64,000 nt of DNA from Anniella stebbinsi (taxonomy: Eukaryota > Chordata > Lepidosauria > Squamata > Anniellidae): the NCBI GenBank assembly GCA_029215795.1, contig JARDYH010000003.1:95636609-95700608 (forward strand). Direction: 5' to 3'. A model generated the notes under the pieces. It ran no database searches and was not told where the DNA came from. It worked only from the letters and a program-made list of their open reading frames with translations. Positions 11,532 to 22,515 of this stretch are shown here, piece after piece. Made by a program: the position numbers and the translations under genes. Position 1 is the first letter of the stretch; each line of letters starts with the position of its first letter.

Positions 11532-11853
11532 AGTCGGAGCTGTATAGCCCACTACTCTAGCGGATAGTAGCGCTTTACGTTCTCAGGCCAAGTGATGCAT
11601 TCCAAGCCTTGCAGCCTGAGAGCCTTCTAAGTGGATCTAGCAGGGGTTGAAGTGGAGATGATGATCTGGAACTTCCTGCATGCAAAGCAAGAATTATGGG
11701 CCGTCCTGGGTAACAAAACTTTGGAAGGGAGAAAAAATTGGAGTGAAAACGTGACAGAGGAGGAAGTGCCTGTTCTCACACTCGCTGCTTTCCCACTACT
11801 TCTCCTCTCTTCCAAAGGTGTTTTTTGTTCCTCCTGTGGGGTTCTAAACATGA
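11532..11853. other. Unassigned non-coding sequence
   Basis: Nothing recognised; the 74- and 77-codon frames on opposite strands are shadows of each other. Confidence 0.45.
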
Positions 11854-11861
11854 GTTTACAC

Positions 11862-12181
11862 TAGGGTGACCAGATAAAATCCAGGTCAGGGTTCATGTAA
11901 CTTTAACAGTTGTAGAGAAAAGGGAATTTTAGCCAGTGTCATTTGTATGCAATTAGTTCCTGGTGAAATTCCCTCTTCATCACAACAGTTAAAGGTGCAG
12001 GCACTATACTAGAGTGACCATATACAAAAGAAGACAGGGCCCCTGCAACTTTAACAGTTGTGATGAAGAGGGAATTTCACCAGGAACTAACTGCATACAA
12101 ATGACCCTGGCTGAAATTCCTTTTTCTCTACAACTGTTAAAGTTACATGAGCCCTGACCTGGATTTTATCTGGTCACCCTA
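11862..12181. mobile_element. Family A palindromic hAT MITE, copy 3
   Basis: The 320-bp palindromic element starts 'tagggtgaccagataaaatc' and ends with its inverse 'ggtcaccct'+'a'. A perfect 8-bp target duplication gtttacac is at 11854-11861 and 12182-12189. The copy is close to those at 4711 and 35741. Confidence 0.88.
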
Positions 12182-12189
12182 GTTTACAC

Positions 12190-12597
12190 TGTCACACAGA
12201 GTACGTTTTGGAGGGTGGGAAATGTGGACCATGCCCCACAAGAAAATGTATTGCCACGACTGCCATTAAGTCCCACCCCCAGCCCTTTCACCCTCTCCCC
12301 CCAAGTCACTTTTCAGTGCCTGGAAATGGGGTGGTGAAAAGGATGGGGCGTTTTCACTCAGGGCTTGTTTGCCTTCACAAACCTGTCAGGAGCATGGTCA
12401 AGACAAACAGCTTGAGGGAGGAATCACCTTGGAAGAGCAATGTCAGTTTGGATAAAAGGCCCCATTTCTCCTTCTGCTTCTAAGTGCCAAATTGTCCACT
12501 CCCAAGCTGTTTTCCCAACAGAAATTATTCTCTCAAAATCATAACAGAACACATACCAGAATCCTCTACAGGTTATTGCCCTGTTCCTTCAATTGCA
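12190..12597. other. Unassigned non-coding sequence
   Basis: No recognisable feature. The 91-codon frame from 12208 shows no family resemblance. Confidence 0.45.
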
Positions 12598-12657
12598 TTA
12601 TTATTATTATTAATAATAATAATAATAATAATAATAACAATAATAACAATAATAATT
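12598..12657. repeat. (ATT/AAT)n microsatellite
   Basis: An ATT tract switches to AAT at 12611, so the tract is itself a small inverted repeat. Confidence 0.9.
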
Positions 12658-13240
12658 AGTTTTCTGCATTTCTGTCCCAGTTTTCAGACAACTATTGTCT
12701 CCCAAAGCCGCTCACATCAATAGGAAAGAGGAATAGGCCCTGACGCCAGGCTTGCAAACTAAAAAGACACACAACAGAAGGGAAGTGGAGGGAAACAGAA
12801 GAGGAGGTCGAAGTTTTTAAAGGCTAGGACAAGGTGGTGAGCTATAAGAAGGCATTTCAATGCACTTCAGGCCAGGCTGATCTCCCCTTCTGCAGTCCTA
12901 GGGCAACTGCCAATGGATGGGGCCATAGTGTCCTTTCCTCTTACTTCTGCAGTCCCAGGGCAACTGCAATTTGTCTCCAAGTGTTCTTTCTGGAATGGAG
13001 GGGGAATGGAACTCCCTGCTACTTCTCCTTTTCTGGATGATGGATGAGCCAGATTGGGCTTCCCCTTGGCTTGATGGTGTTCCTGGAAAACAGGGAGTGC
13101 ATCCTACAAACCCCAAGTCCCCTGGCTGATATCAGAAGCCAGAATGTGCTTCCCTTCTGCTCTCCAGTCTCAGGGCAACTGTTTACCCTGATTGCTCTGA
13201 GGATGCTCCAAAGGATTCCCCAAACTTTGGGGAGATGACC
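12658..13240 (-). repeat. Possible LINE 3' tail plus direct repeats
   Basis: The start ('ttctgcatttctgtcccagt...ctcccaaagccgctcacatc') has the layout of a reversed squamate LINE 3' tail. Downstream, the motif 'cttctgcagtcc(c/t)agggcaactgc' occurs near 12887 and 12944, with a diverged version near 13154, so part of the region is built from imperfect direct repeats. Assignment is weak. Confidence 0.35.
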
Positions 13241-13669
13241 TTTTGGGAGGACACAGATTGCCCTTTGGTTTCATGGTTCAAATATTTTGGATGTTTATGG
13301 AGGCATAAAAGATATGTGCCCCCTCTCACAGTAGTGCATGTGGTTTCTTGGAGACAAGAGCTGGGGACAACATCTCCCACAGCATTGACATCAAAAATTC
13401 TGTTATCGATGGCTTCCCAAGACTTTCCTGGGTGCAGGTCAATTGGACAACCTTGCATGACCTTTTGCTTTGACTACTTGTTTTGGACTTTACAATATAG
13501 CAATAGCTGGTATTTGGTTCTGAGGATTACAAATTGTACAGACCTGTGATGGCTAGAAACATTCAGATTTAGATTGAGGTTGGGCAAATCTACGTAGCCA
13601 CCTTCCACGAAACCCTTCCATCTAGCCATGAAATGGTATTGTGATGCTTTATGGTTACGTCAACTCATA
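13241..13669. other. Unassigned non-coding sequence
   Basis: No recognisable exon or repeat. Confidence 0.45.
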
Positions 13670-13898
13670 GGCTGAATTTGGATGACACAATAAGCAACTG
13701 GGGGGTGGGGGGGAACAATCGTCAGTTGTATCAACTATTGTGTCGTCCAAATGCTGCCATAGTCAACTGAGTGCTGATCCTAATCCACACTACAGTTGAT
13801 TATTTATTATCATGTTGTGTGGGGAGTACCCCCTAGATGAACAACTGTAAAGTTGATTATTACCCCACCATTGACTATCGTGTTGTCCGAATTCAGCC
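13670..13898. mobile_element. Family C MITE ('ggctgaatttggatgacac'), copy 1
   Basis: The inverted ends are 'ggctgaatttggatgacaca' and 'gtgttgtccgaattcagcc'. The interior blocks 'gtcagttgta', 'tgctgatcctaatccac', 'gtggggagtaccccct' and 'taccccaccattgactatcg' are shared with 36695-37761 and 59034-59242. No transposase is present and no clean target duplication was found. Confidence 0.75.
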
Positions 13899-15150
13899 AT
13901 AGTCTCTTTCTGACTATGGAGTGATGTATGGCAGCAGGGATAATCAATTAGGCAGTGATCTGGTCCCTTTCTGATCATCTTTTTTTATAGAATCAGATGG
14001 AAATGTTTTAAAATTAATATTTTATATTTAGACGTTTCTATACAATGGGCAGTATTTTTCACTGATGTGAATTAGAAATTGTTCTTTTCCTGTCGAAGGA
14101 TCTTTGGTGAAATACATATCCTCCTATGTGAATATCAAAGCCTGGTGAAGGTTGTTTAAACATCTTGAAAAATAAATGAAATGAAAAATACAGGGGAGTC
14201 CCACCCTGTCTCAGAAGGTTTCAAATTTATTACTGTACTTTGGGGAGAATGCTACAGCTTATATTTCTGCATGAGAAACTAAAAATACTGATGTTTCTTA
14301 TTATATGTTTTTCTATTTTAAAAATGTCTTTGTACTTCTGTCCAGACATTTGGATCCAACTGACCTGTGCTCTTCTGTGTGCTAGAGGGTATACTGCATC
14401 TGATCTCAAGTTTAAAATTGCTACTTTCGCAAGTTACCTACTTAAAATTCAGCTACTTTGCTTCAGACCTTGGTGTGTTGTTGGCTTGGACAGATTCAGT
14501 GGGCTTTTTCAAGGCTTGGCACAAATGTTTTGATTTGGGGGGAGCAGGAGGGTTTCACGGAACATATGGTGATTTTTATACTTTCCCCCTTTCTATTGCT
14601 TTTGAAAGGCTAAGGATCCGTTTATCCAAGTGGTTGAAAAGAAAATTTCCACTTCTAAAATGTACCGTTTCTTTTTCTTTTCTTTTCTTTTTTTTTTGTA
14701 AAAATAAAATAAAATAATCATTTCTGATGACCTCATTGAAACATCTATATGCCATCAATTTCAAGTTGTCAGATGAGGTCATGTTTTCTCTAAGGCAACC
14801 CAGTTCCTCATTAGGCCTAGAACATCCTTTGGCTGATGTCCTTTGCATGAGTTTTAATGACTTCAGGGGAACTCTGATCTGACCTCTCCTCTTGTATATT
14901 CTCATCCTAGTTCTTCCTCCTCCTCCAAAATGGTAATAAAATATTCAAACTCACTTACAAAGTGAGTTATTCTGCTTTGACAAAGGCAGTCATCCCATAA
15001 GGGTTGTTGTGGCAAAAAGCCACACCAGTTTCCATAGCTTCTGGCACACAAAAGAGTGATTTTAGCTTCCAGGTGATAGACCACAGTTTACTAATGCATC
15101 ACCAGCCAATTCCGATGGATTATCTACAGCCTGCTGGCTTCTGGTGACCA
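13899..15150. other. Unassigned non-coding sequence
   Basis: No exon or repeat family was recognised. Overlapping frames at 14240-14717 (+) and 14576-14905 (-) lack any domain. Confidence 0.4.
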
Positions 15151-16096
15151 AAACAGACATTACTTTAAATGTAGGTCTAGCAGCTATAGCTCCCCCCATT
15201 TTTACTCTAGAGTAGGTGCAGGGCCCCCTGATCCAGATCTTAAAAGCTCTCCTATCACCCATTCATTTCTTTATTTATTTTGTTACATTTGTATACCGCC
15301 CCATAGACAAAGCTCTCTGGGTGGTTTACATAAGATTAAAACAATTAAAAACAATATACCAAAATTAAAACAGCAAAACCATACGATATACACACAATAT
15401 ACACATATATTTAAAACCTCTATAATAACGTTAACAAGCTATAAGCCTAAAATCAAAACAAACGCAGACTCATCAGATATTGCTAAATGCCTGAGAGAAG
15501 AGCAAAGTCTTGACCTGGCGCAGAAAAACTGACATTTTAAACATTTTAAACTGTTAAGCCTGGCCACAAAGTCAGTTAAAACCTCAACTTAAGCTGTTAA
15601 AATGCCTGGGAGAAAAGAAAAGTTTTGACCTGGTGCCGAAAAGATAACAGAGTTGGCGCCAGGCGGGTCTCATCAGGGAGATGATTCCAAAATTGGAGGA
15701 CCACCACAGAAAAGGCCCTCACCCTTGTTGCCATCCTCCGAGCTTCCCTCGGAGTAGGCACCCGGAGGAGGACCTTTGATGTTGAGCATAGTGTACGGGT
15801 AGGTTCATGTCGGGAAAGGCGTTCCATCAGGTATTGTGGTCCCAAGCCGTGTAAGGCTTTATAGGTTAAAACCAGCACCTTGAATCGGGCTCAGAAACAT
15901 ACAGGCAGCCAATGCAAGTGGGCCAGAGTAGGTCTTATATGCTCGAACCTTCTGGTCCCAGTTATGAATCTGGCCGCTGCATTTTGCACAAGCTGCAGCT
16001 TCCAAACCCATGGTTGCATCGCAATCTGGATCGGGGGTCTTGTGCCTACTCTAGAGTAAAAATGGGGGGAACATAGCTTTAAAGTAATATCTGGCT
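15151..16096. mobile_element. Family F MITE, copy 2, split by a LINE insertion
   Basis: The left half (about 15151-15258) has 'agacattactttaaatg', 'ccatttttactctagagtag' and 'ctgatccagatct'. The inverse half (about 16022-16096) has 'caatctggatcgggggtctt', 'ctactctagagtaaaaatgg' and 'agctttaaagtaatatctgg'. Between them sits a minus-strand LINE 3' end. The arrangement shows that the MITE was present before the LINE inserted. Confidence 0.7.
15259..16030 (-). pseudogene. CR1/L2-like LINE 3' end with decayed ORF2 C-terminus
   Basis: Minus-strand frames read 'LQLVQNAAARFITGTRRFEH' (about 15945-16000) and then 'LVLTYKALHGLGPQYL' (about 15830-15878), 'RAFSVVVLQFWNHLPDE' and 'RHQVKTFLF' near 15600. 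These are the conserved C-terminal landmarks that follow the reverse transcriptase in CR1/L2-type ORF2 proteins. The two parts are in different frames and meet near 15880-15891, so the copy is broken there. The tail ('ttatttattttgttacattt' on the plus strand) lies at 15268-15300. It is 5'-truncated and non-functional. Confidence 0.8.
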
Positions 16097-16374
16097 GTGG
16101 TATTCTAGGAAAGAATGCTGGACTTGGTAAAACTTTGTATGTTTCACTTCTTTGTTTCAAACAGAAAATGCACATTTTAGATCACATACTATAGATTATT
16201 TCTTAATTATTCAGAGATCCTGAGTATTCATTCTTCTTTTGTAAAAATCCAAGGGGATTAAAAAAAAAAAAAGGTTGACCCCACAAGACTGAATTCAGGC
16301 CAGCCCTGCCATATATTATTCTGGGACAACAGCTCCCCTGCTCCAAAGTTTTATCCGCTCCTACATGAATGTTC
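16097..16374. other. Unassigned non-coding sequence
   Basis: A poly-A run at 16260-16272; nothing else recognised. Confidence 0.45.
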
Positions 16375-16665
16375 ATCTATTTATTTAAACAATGTATTTC
16401 CTGCCTCCTACACTCAAGTGACTCACAAAGGATAAATCAATAAAATGTAAAATGGATTTAAATGTTTAATGAAAATATTAAAGCTTGTAAAAGCAGCAAC
16501 AGAAGCACAGAGATTTTAAAAAGAGAACAGGAACAAATAGGTCTCTTGCATTTCTTTCTTTAAAGATACAGCAAAGGAGATGCACATGACCTTCGGAAGG
16601 GAGCCTTTTCTGTTACATTGGGGTCACTGCAGATAAGGCCCCACCTTACTTTATCTCTGTTTTAT
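16375..16665 (-). repeat. Degraded LINE 3' end, reverse orientation
   Basis: The layout matches the reversed LINE tails at 15259 and 43530: a 'tatttatttaaacaatgtat' start, 'ctcacaaagg', an A-rich 'aataaaatgtaaaa' stretch, then 'ggagccttttctgttacatt' and 'aaggccccacctta', equivalent to the 'RAFS..' region. It is too diverged to read protein. Confidence 0.45.
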
Positions 16666-17700
16666 TTCCTTTATTGATAGGGTGTTAGCAAAACACTCTT
16701 TGCCAAGAGGAGAATTCATAAGAGGGAGCGTGTGGGTTCCATTGGCTGTAAAGCCTTAGAGGAAATGAATCTCTGGTCAAACAGGTTTTGCAGGATTTTG
16801 AAGCACAACAAAAAATATGCAGAAACTGTTTAAAAAAACAGAGGAACAGGATGAGTGTCCAAACCATGCACAAAGATGGCATTATCAACAACTATCTGGG
16901 GGGGAAAAGAACTATTTCCAACCTGTTGCAACGTGGAGATGCCACCACACCATTATCATGGTAAGAGACATCTTGAGATGAGAAAAACCTGCTGAATGCA
17001 ATCTGCTCTTGTCTAATGATCCATTTTCTGGCATTTTTGATGTATGAACTGAAATGAGTAATGCCCTTCTCACCTTGTGGAGCTCTTTGTTTAAGCTTCC
17101 CGAAGATTTCTGCTGCTATTGTTCAAGGTTAATTTTGCCATAATCTGAACCAGTGACATCTCGTCATATAAATGTAATTGTTAAAAAAAAAAAAATGGGA
17201 GAAAGAGAAAAATGTTTGGAAACTCCAAGAAAACTGGTGCTTCGTTGTAATGATTTCCATACTCAAAACGTCTGTCCTGATAGAAACTGCCAGGAGCAAA
17301 CAGCTCTAATCAGTAATGCACATGTTTTTTAAAAAATCAGAAGAGGAAGCAGCTCACAGCCAACTTTTTCACTTAATGCAGAAGAGAAGTTTGCCATTAA
17401 CCATGTCTCCAGAAGTTATTTTTCTTATGAAAGCAAATTAGGTCAAGACCCGTTATTTGTTTCGGTGCTCACTGTAGATAACTGCTATCAGGTCTTAGCT
17501 GCCTAATTCTGGCTCTTGAGAGAAAGATAGCATGGTTGTGTCGAACATGTTCTCAATTGAATTCCAAAATATTGGGAAATGCATGATCCTGATATTTTTA
17601 CACTGTTACTTTCTGGAGTTATATTCCAAGATTTTAGACAATGGTTTTATTCTCAGGGCTACGCTTTCTTTCTGTTTTTAATAACAGAGACCTTAGAACA
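16666..17700. other. Unassigned, apparently repeat-poor sequence
   Basis: No repeat family, exon or RNA gene was recognised across about 1 kb, which is unusual for this window. It could include conserved non-coding sequence, but that cannot be judged from one species. Confidence 0.4.
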
Positions 17701-17701
17701 A

Positions 17702-17795
17702 TTTCCCCAACCTGTCGCTCCCCAGATGTATTGGACTACAATCCCCATGTGAGCTGGAGGCCGCCAGGTTGGAGAAATCTACCTTAGGACCAGTG
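17702..17795. mobile_element. Family J repeat ('actacaactcccat') copy
   Basis: 'ccccaacctgtcgctcccc', 'gtattggactacaatcccca' and the inverted 'ggaggccgccaggttggag' give the layout of a small element with inverted ends ('ccaacctggtgccctccag' type). Related copies lie at 21815, 25793, 26335, 29236, 30430, 46074, 58598, 61070 and 62055. Confidence 0.55.
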
Positions 17796-18896
17796 TCGCT
17801 GGTAAATAGTTCAACTCCCACAAGCAGGCAGGGGCCAGCCCTCCATTTTCCTGGGAGTTCAGGGAATGGTATTATCCCGGTTTGTTTCCTCCTCCCGGGA
17901 GGGCAGCCAGATGGGCAGCTGATGTGATCACCCATCCCAGGCGCAGCCGCGCTTACCCGCGAGTAAGTGCAGCTGCGCCAATGGCCACAGATCTGCACTG
18001 TTCGGCTCTGAGACCATCAGGAGGGGGGACAGCGATATCGCCATCCCTAGGATGGAGGGGGGAGGGCGCGTGATCTCATGCATTTTGGGGGGGGGTACTT
18101 ACATTTGCGCAGGAGCGCTTGTGCACTCCTCCATAGATCTTTTTTTTTAAAAAAATGACTGGCGCGACTTGCGACGGTCCAGGAGAAGCCCGGGACATCG
18201 CTTTCTGGTGCGGCCTCCTCACGCCGAACCCAGAAGTAAGCACTTCCGGGTTCCCCTGCTTCCCGCCCTCTCTGCCCCTATGGTGCGGAAAGGGCCAGAG
18301 TTGTTCATTTCTCAGCCAATCTGAAACTGACATCTGGGTGAACTGCCATGGCATTATGAATGAAGTAGACATCGAATGATTCAAAAACGACACTGTCCAA
18401 AAGCTTCCAGGAGAGGATTTTGTTGTAAAATTGACCTGCCTCAGAAGTTCTCCCAGCACCTGAGAGAAAGCACATGTGCTGCCACTGCATTGCACCCTCC
18501 CCTCCCCCCCACATGCTTCCCCTGTCGTGCCACCTTCCCTTTACCACATCATGCCCCCCGACCACCTTTGCCTTCCTGTGATATGCCCCCTTTACTCTTA
18601 CTGCCACAAACCGTGTGGCTGGAGGAAGCAGCCAGTGCAGCTCTTCAGATGCCTGTCTCCTAAGTGGTCCTTCCTCCGAGCCAGGCATGGGAAGGTGTCC
18701 CAGGAGATAACCTGTACAGGCAATCTCTTGGGCCACCCCTCCCACAATGCCTGACTCTGAGGAAGGACCCCCTCAGAGCAAGGTGTTTAGGCCTGACCAG
18801 ATTTCTGAAGAGCCATGCAGGTTGCTTCCTTAACTGACATGGCTCTCCAGAGGGTGGCTACTCCAAAGAGTCCCATGGGCCACTCTTTCGATGTGG
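17796..18896. other. G/C-rich unassigned sequence
   Basis: 17870-18260 is rich in CG and contains short palindromes such as 'ttacccgcgagtaa' and 'cgcagccgcgc'. It is probably an old or chimeric repeat. Frames of 139 and 146 codons on the minus strand (18076-18745) contain no recognisable domain and follow local base composition. No gene is supported. Confidence 0.4.
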
Positions 18897-19160
18897 CAGA
18901 TGTCATGGCAGAAACAAGACAAAACAAGGTGCTAGCCTTAACCAAAAACCACAAACAAGGAATAACCAAAAAGTTAAGATTTACATTTTTTAAAAAAAAA
19001 ACTGTATTTTATATAAATATGTTCACAATCAAATAGAGCAATTGAAATACACAATCAAATTTCTCTTCAGAGATGATCAAGCAAATTGCTCTATAAATCG
19101 ACAAAGTTTTTAAAAATTTGTAAACCTTAACTTTTTGGTTATTCCCAGATGTCATGGCAG
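18897..19160. mobile_element. Hairpin insertion flanked by 15-bp direct repeats
   Basis: The 15-bp sequence cagatgtcatggcag occurs at 18897-18911 and again at 19146-19160. The 234 bp between them contains a strong inverted repeat: 'ggaataaccaaaaagttaag' (18959) against 'cttaactttttggttattcc' (19126-19145). An inner inverted pair 'tagagcaatt'/'aattgctcta' lies at 19036 and 19083. The flanking repeats look like a target-site duplication. 15 bp is longer than for hAT and nearer to retroposon insertions, so the mechanism is unclear. Confidence 0.6.
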
Positions 19161-20345
19161 GACAGCAACTTGCTGGGCTCTTGCTAAATGTGGTGGTGGG
19201 CCCTACTGGTAGGAGTGGAGGCAGGAGGAAGTGATGCAATCACTGCTCTTCCTGCTCTGCCACCTGAGGCAGGGGTTTCACCCCATCTCATTGAAGAGCA
19301 GACTTGTCTAGGTGGTAGTGGCTTCCATTTGTGACCTCCTACATTTCTCCACCATTTTCCTCTTTTTTTCTTATCATGCACACATAAAAATCAATTAAGA
19401 AGGGAAAGACAAGATAGCTACATAATACCTCTTGTTTAGTAGTCCTTGGAGCTATTCAACTAGAATCCTCTGAATGGATTTTCAGGGTTAAGGACAAGTC
19501 TGTGCCCCAGTTGATGCATTCACACCAGGTTCATATGAACACCAAATCTCAATTCGTATGGTGAAATAGCAGCAAGAGCCCCTTCTATCTACCACGCAGG
19601 TTACTTCATGTGTGTGAATAGGGCATTCCATGTAAACCCCCACTTGTGCAAGTGTCCACTCCCTCCACCCTTCCTCCACCTCCACTTCCTCCTGGATGAA
19701 ACAATCTTATAAACCTAGGTGTTCAAATGGAGCACCCAGTTCACTGGTAATTAGAGACTAGAAGGCATCTATGTTTTGAAAGGAGGGTCTCACACTACTC
19801 CTTCATCTTGCAAATTGGGCACTGACCCCCAGATAATTTAGAAAGGATGGCTATAACTTTTGTTGTGTGACACCAGTGTTATCCTGTGGATGTGTTGACA
19901 ACTGTGGTTTTGGCAGATTTTGGAGACTGTTTCTTCTGGTCAGACTAGTTGCAAAATACTCCCAGACCAAAATGGGGAGATGTTGCTGGTGGTTCGGCAT
20001 GCTGACTGTTTTGTGTGTGTGTGTGTGGGGGGGGGTTACCTGCATGCCCTCACACCAGTGGGAAAGTGATGTGGCAACACAGCATATGGGAGAGAAGTTA
20101 AGGATTTACACATGATTCATACATTTCATGTTGATTTTTAAAAAAAAATCTGAAGTGGTTCTCAGGCAGTGTACTCCAACTATGCTTTGAGTTTGATGAA
20201 GAACAGGGAGGCATTGTTCTCATTCTTCACTTTACCAACCATCTATTCCCGGTCCACAGGAATATCACCTATTCTCTCTCCAGTACTTAGAGAGATTACA
20301 AATTTATAATGGCCCCTGTTAGTAATTGAAAGGATTGCAATTAAG
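19161..20345. other. Unassigned sequence with a (GT)n/G-run
   Basis: A (GT)n tract followed by a run of G lies at 20011-20036. Nothing else recognised; frames are chance. Confidence 0.45.
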
Positions 20346-21060
20346 TATGTATTATTTTTAAACGAGGAAGATCAGTAGTGAATGAGAGTGGAGATTGAGA
20401 ACAGGTGTTCTGAATTAAGGAAGAAGACACACCTGAATTAACTGCATAAGTAAGAAAGGAAAAAGCTAAGCTTAGTCAGTCAGGAAAAGTTGTTCTGTCA
20501 GGCGGGGTGGTCAGTAAGAAAGCTGAATATGCAGAGGCTGGTGTGTTTTTTGTTTCTGTAAATGCTGAAGTGAAAGTTCAGAGAAGCAAGCTGTCTGGAG
20601 AAGTAAACTGGAGGAACGTTGCGAGGAACAGGCAATGTGGTTCGTATGAGAAAAAGAGCACAAGAAAGCAAAAGAATGCTTAAAGATTGTTTTGCATCAT
20701 TATTTTGTTAAAGGCTGCTCAAAGGAAGGAAAAGATTGTAAAGCATAAAGTTAAGTTGTTTTTTCAGTTCATTATAAAAGCTTGCCTGATTAAGTAAAGT
20801 ACTTCCTTAAAGAAAAATCCTTGTAGAAAGAAGTAATTTATCTAGTGTGTAAGAGAAAGTGACTCTGCTGAGATTTCAGTCTAGAGACAGAGAAAGAAAA
20901 CAAACAAACTACAAACAAACATTATATATCACCAACAGCCCCTGCATCATTAAGCTGAAGCAAATGAATCCACTTGTAATTCAAGCATAAAACAAAGAAG
21001 ACTTCAAGAAAAAGAAACACAAAAGGTTTCATCCTTTCAGAATATTATACTTGGCTACAT
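20346..21060 (+). other. A/G-rich, C-poor block of unknown nature
   Basis: For about 700 bases the plus strand is dominated by A and G with few C residues. It ends with a donor-like 'acatcag|gtaatc' at about 21062. It has no long open frame, poly-A tail or repeat match that I can recognise. It could be an exon of a long non-coding RNA or the leader of an LTR element. Confidence 0.3.
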
Positions 21061-21149
21061 CAGGTAATCCTGATTTCACACTTGAGATAATCTCCTTAAA
21101 TAACTGCATATATTCTGTCCTGGAATTTTACTCCGTTGCTCTATGCCAG

Positions 21150-21720
21150 GTGTTGCATGACCACACAGCTTTGCCAATAGGCAATGGTTCTCTTTAGGAT
21201 ATGCAGAGGCAATAAGCGTGCCAATGAGTGAAGGAAAAAGTTTTATTAAAGAGAATCAGATTAACAAAAGCAATTGAAGCAAACTAAGCATACTATTATA
21301 GCAAGAGTTTAAAGCATTTGTCCCTTCTACTAATCTTATCTTATCTTATCTTATCAAGATGAGATCAGCAGTTAATGTGACCCCATAATGGCCTGGCCCT
21401 GCAGCACCTGTTCCAGGATCACCTGTGACAATGTCCTGCCCCTTGGGAGGGACCTTGGGAATCATATGCTATTCCCTCGATCCCTCCCATTCTGGGCATA
21501 GTCCAATCATTTCAAAAGTGTTACATACATTCCTTTTGTGGGGGAAAGCACTGGCCCTAACAATTGGCAGTCCGGCCACCCAGCATAGATCATTCACTTC
21601 CAAGCCACTCTGAACAACAAGGTAGCTCAACCTCAAGGTGCTGCCAAAGGCTTATCTACTGACCTTGAACACAGGGTCAACAGCATTAGCCATGGGAACT
21701 AATAAAAAGACATAGCAGAT
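21150..21720 (-). repeat. Possible reversed solo LTR, with (TTATC)n
   Basis: 'agttttattaaagagaatc' at 21239 gives an AATAAA polyadenylation signal on the minus strand. A (TTATC)n microsatellite occupies 21334-21360, and 21410-21570 is promoter-like and G/C-richer. No terminal TG..CA or target duplication was identified, so this is only a suggestion. Confidence 0.25.
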
Positions 21721-21814
21721 TAGCTCCATAACAAGGCCAAAAAGCACTCTAGACATGCACAGAGGTACTCTGTGCACCACTGAGTCCTCGAAATACGATG
21801 GTATTGTGCATTTC

Positions 21815-21897
21815 CACTACAGACAAAGATCTTGCCTGAGGATGATGGGAGTTGGAGTCAAATGCATCTGAAGGGCACCAGGTTGGGGAAGGCTGGA
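21815..21897. mobile_element. Family J repeat fragment
   Basis: 'gatgatgggagttggagtc', 'catctgaagggcaccagg' and 'ttggggaaggctgg' match the right half of the family J layout seen at 30480-30560. Confidence 0.6.
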
Positions 21898-22101
21898 TTT
21901 CCATCACTTCAATATGCCCATGATAAAGTATGTGTACCGTCAACCTTTCCGACAGACTGATGGTACTCCTTCATCATCAGTTGGTAGCATTTCACCTGGT
22001 TCTACACCTTCCCTCTAATATTTGCAGAAAAGCATCAGGGGAGAGCAAATTAAGCAGGATGGTATCAAAAATACATTGTTGTCTAGAAAGGACAGTAAGG
22101 A

Positions 22102-22257
22102 GTAGGGTGCATGCAAAAGTTCAAAGGTTCAATCCCCCAGCATCTCCGGGGAGAGCTAGAAAAGACTCTGGTCTGAAACTCTGAAAAGCCACTGCCAGCC
22201 TAATACTAGCGACTGACCTAGATGGTCTGTTTTGGCATAAGACACCTTTGTATGTTC
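22102..22257 (+). repeat. Second tRNA-like SINE, copy 1
   Basis: A B-box-like 'ggttcaatcccccagcatct' is followed by 'tctggtctgaaactctgaaa', 'gccactgccagcct', 'gacctagatggtctgttttgg' style sequence and 'cctttgtatgttcctc'. The same order occurs at 49157-49350. The A-box half is degraded here. Confidence 0.6.
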
Positions 22258-22319
22258 CTCTGACACTACAGCTCTGGATGGGGATGCTCTTTTTGTAACA
22301 ATGATAAGACCTGATACAG

Positions 22320-22445
22320 TGCCTTTGAGTATTCAAAGTACTTGTAACAATCATGTAAGGAAGGTCAGTATTGTTATCTCCAGCTTGGGGGACTGGGGTT
22401 GTGGCTGGGACAGAATTACTTCCCGGAGGCCACCTAGTGAGCCTT
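22320..22445. repeat. Possible old MIR-like fragment
   Basis: 'gtgcctttgagtattcaaag', 'gttatctccagc' and 'ggccacctagtgagc' follow the layout of an ancient SINE or L2 tail. The similarity is weak. Confidence 0.3.
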
Positions 22446-22469
22446 CCTGATGTATAGACCATTTTCTTA

Positions 22470-22512
22470 TAGCGCAATCCTATACTTACTATAATAAGTC
22501 AATGGGACTTAC
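22470..22512. repeat. Half copy of the family K palindrome
   Basis: 'gcgcaatcctatacttacta' and 'gtcaatgggacttactcagtag' match one arm of the 85-bp family K element (27791-27885, 35079-35165, 55490-55580). Confidence 0.55.
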
Positions 22513-22515
22513 TCA

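Noticed and set aside
15597..16175. Two adjacent minus-strand frames as a host gene
   Set aside because: Their residues are the conserved ORF2 C-terminus of CR1/L2-type LINEs, broken by a frameshift.
18305..18745. 146-codon minus-strand open frame
   Set aside because: No family resemblance, no splice or promoter context, and overlapping open frames on the other strand; treated as chance in G/C-richer sequence.
21334..21360. Possible interstitial telomeric repeat
   Set aside because: The unit is TTATC, not TTAGGG; it is an ordinary microsatellite.
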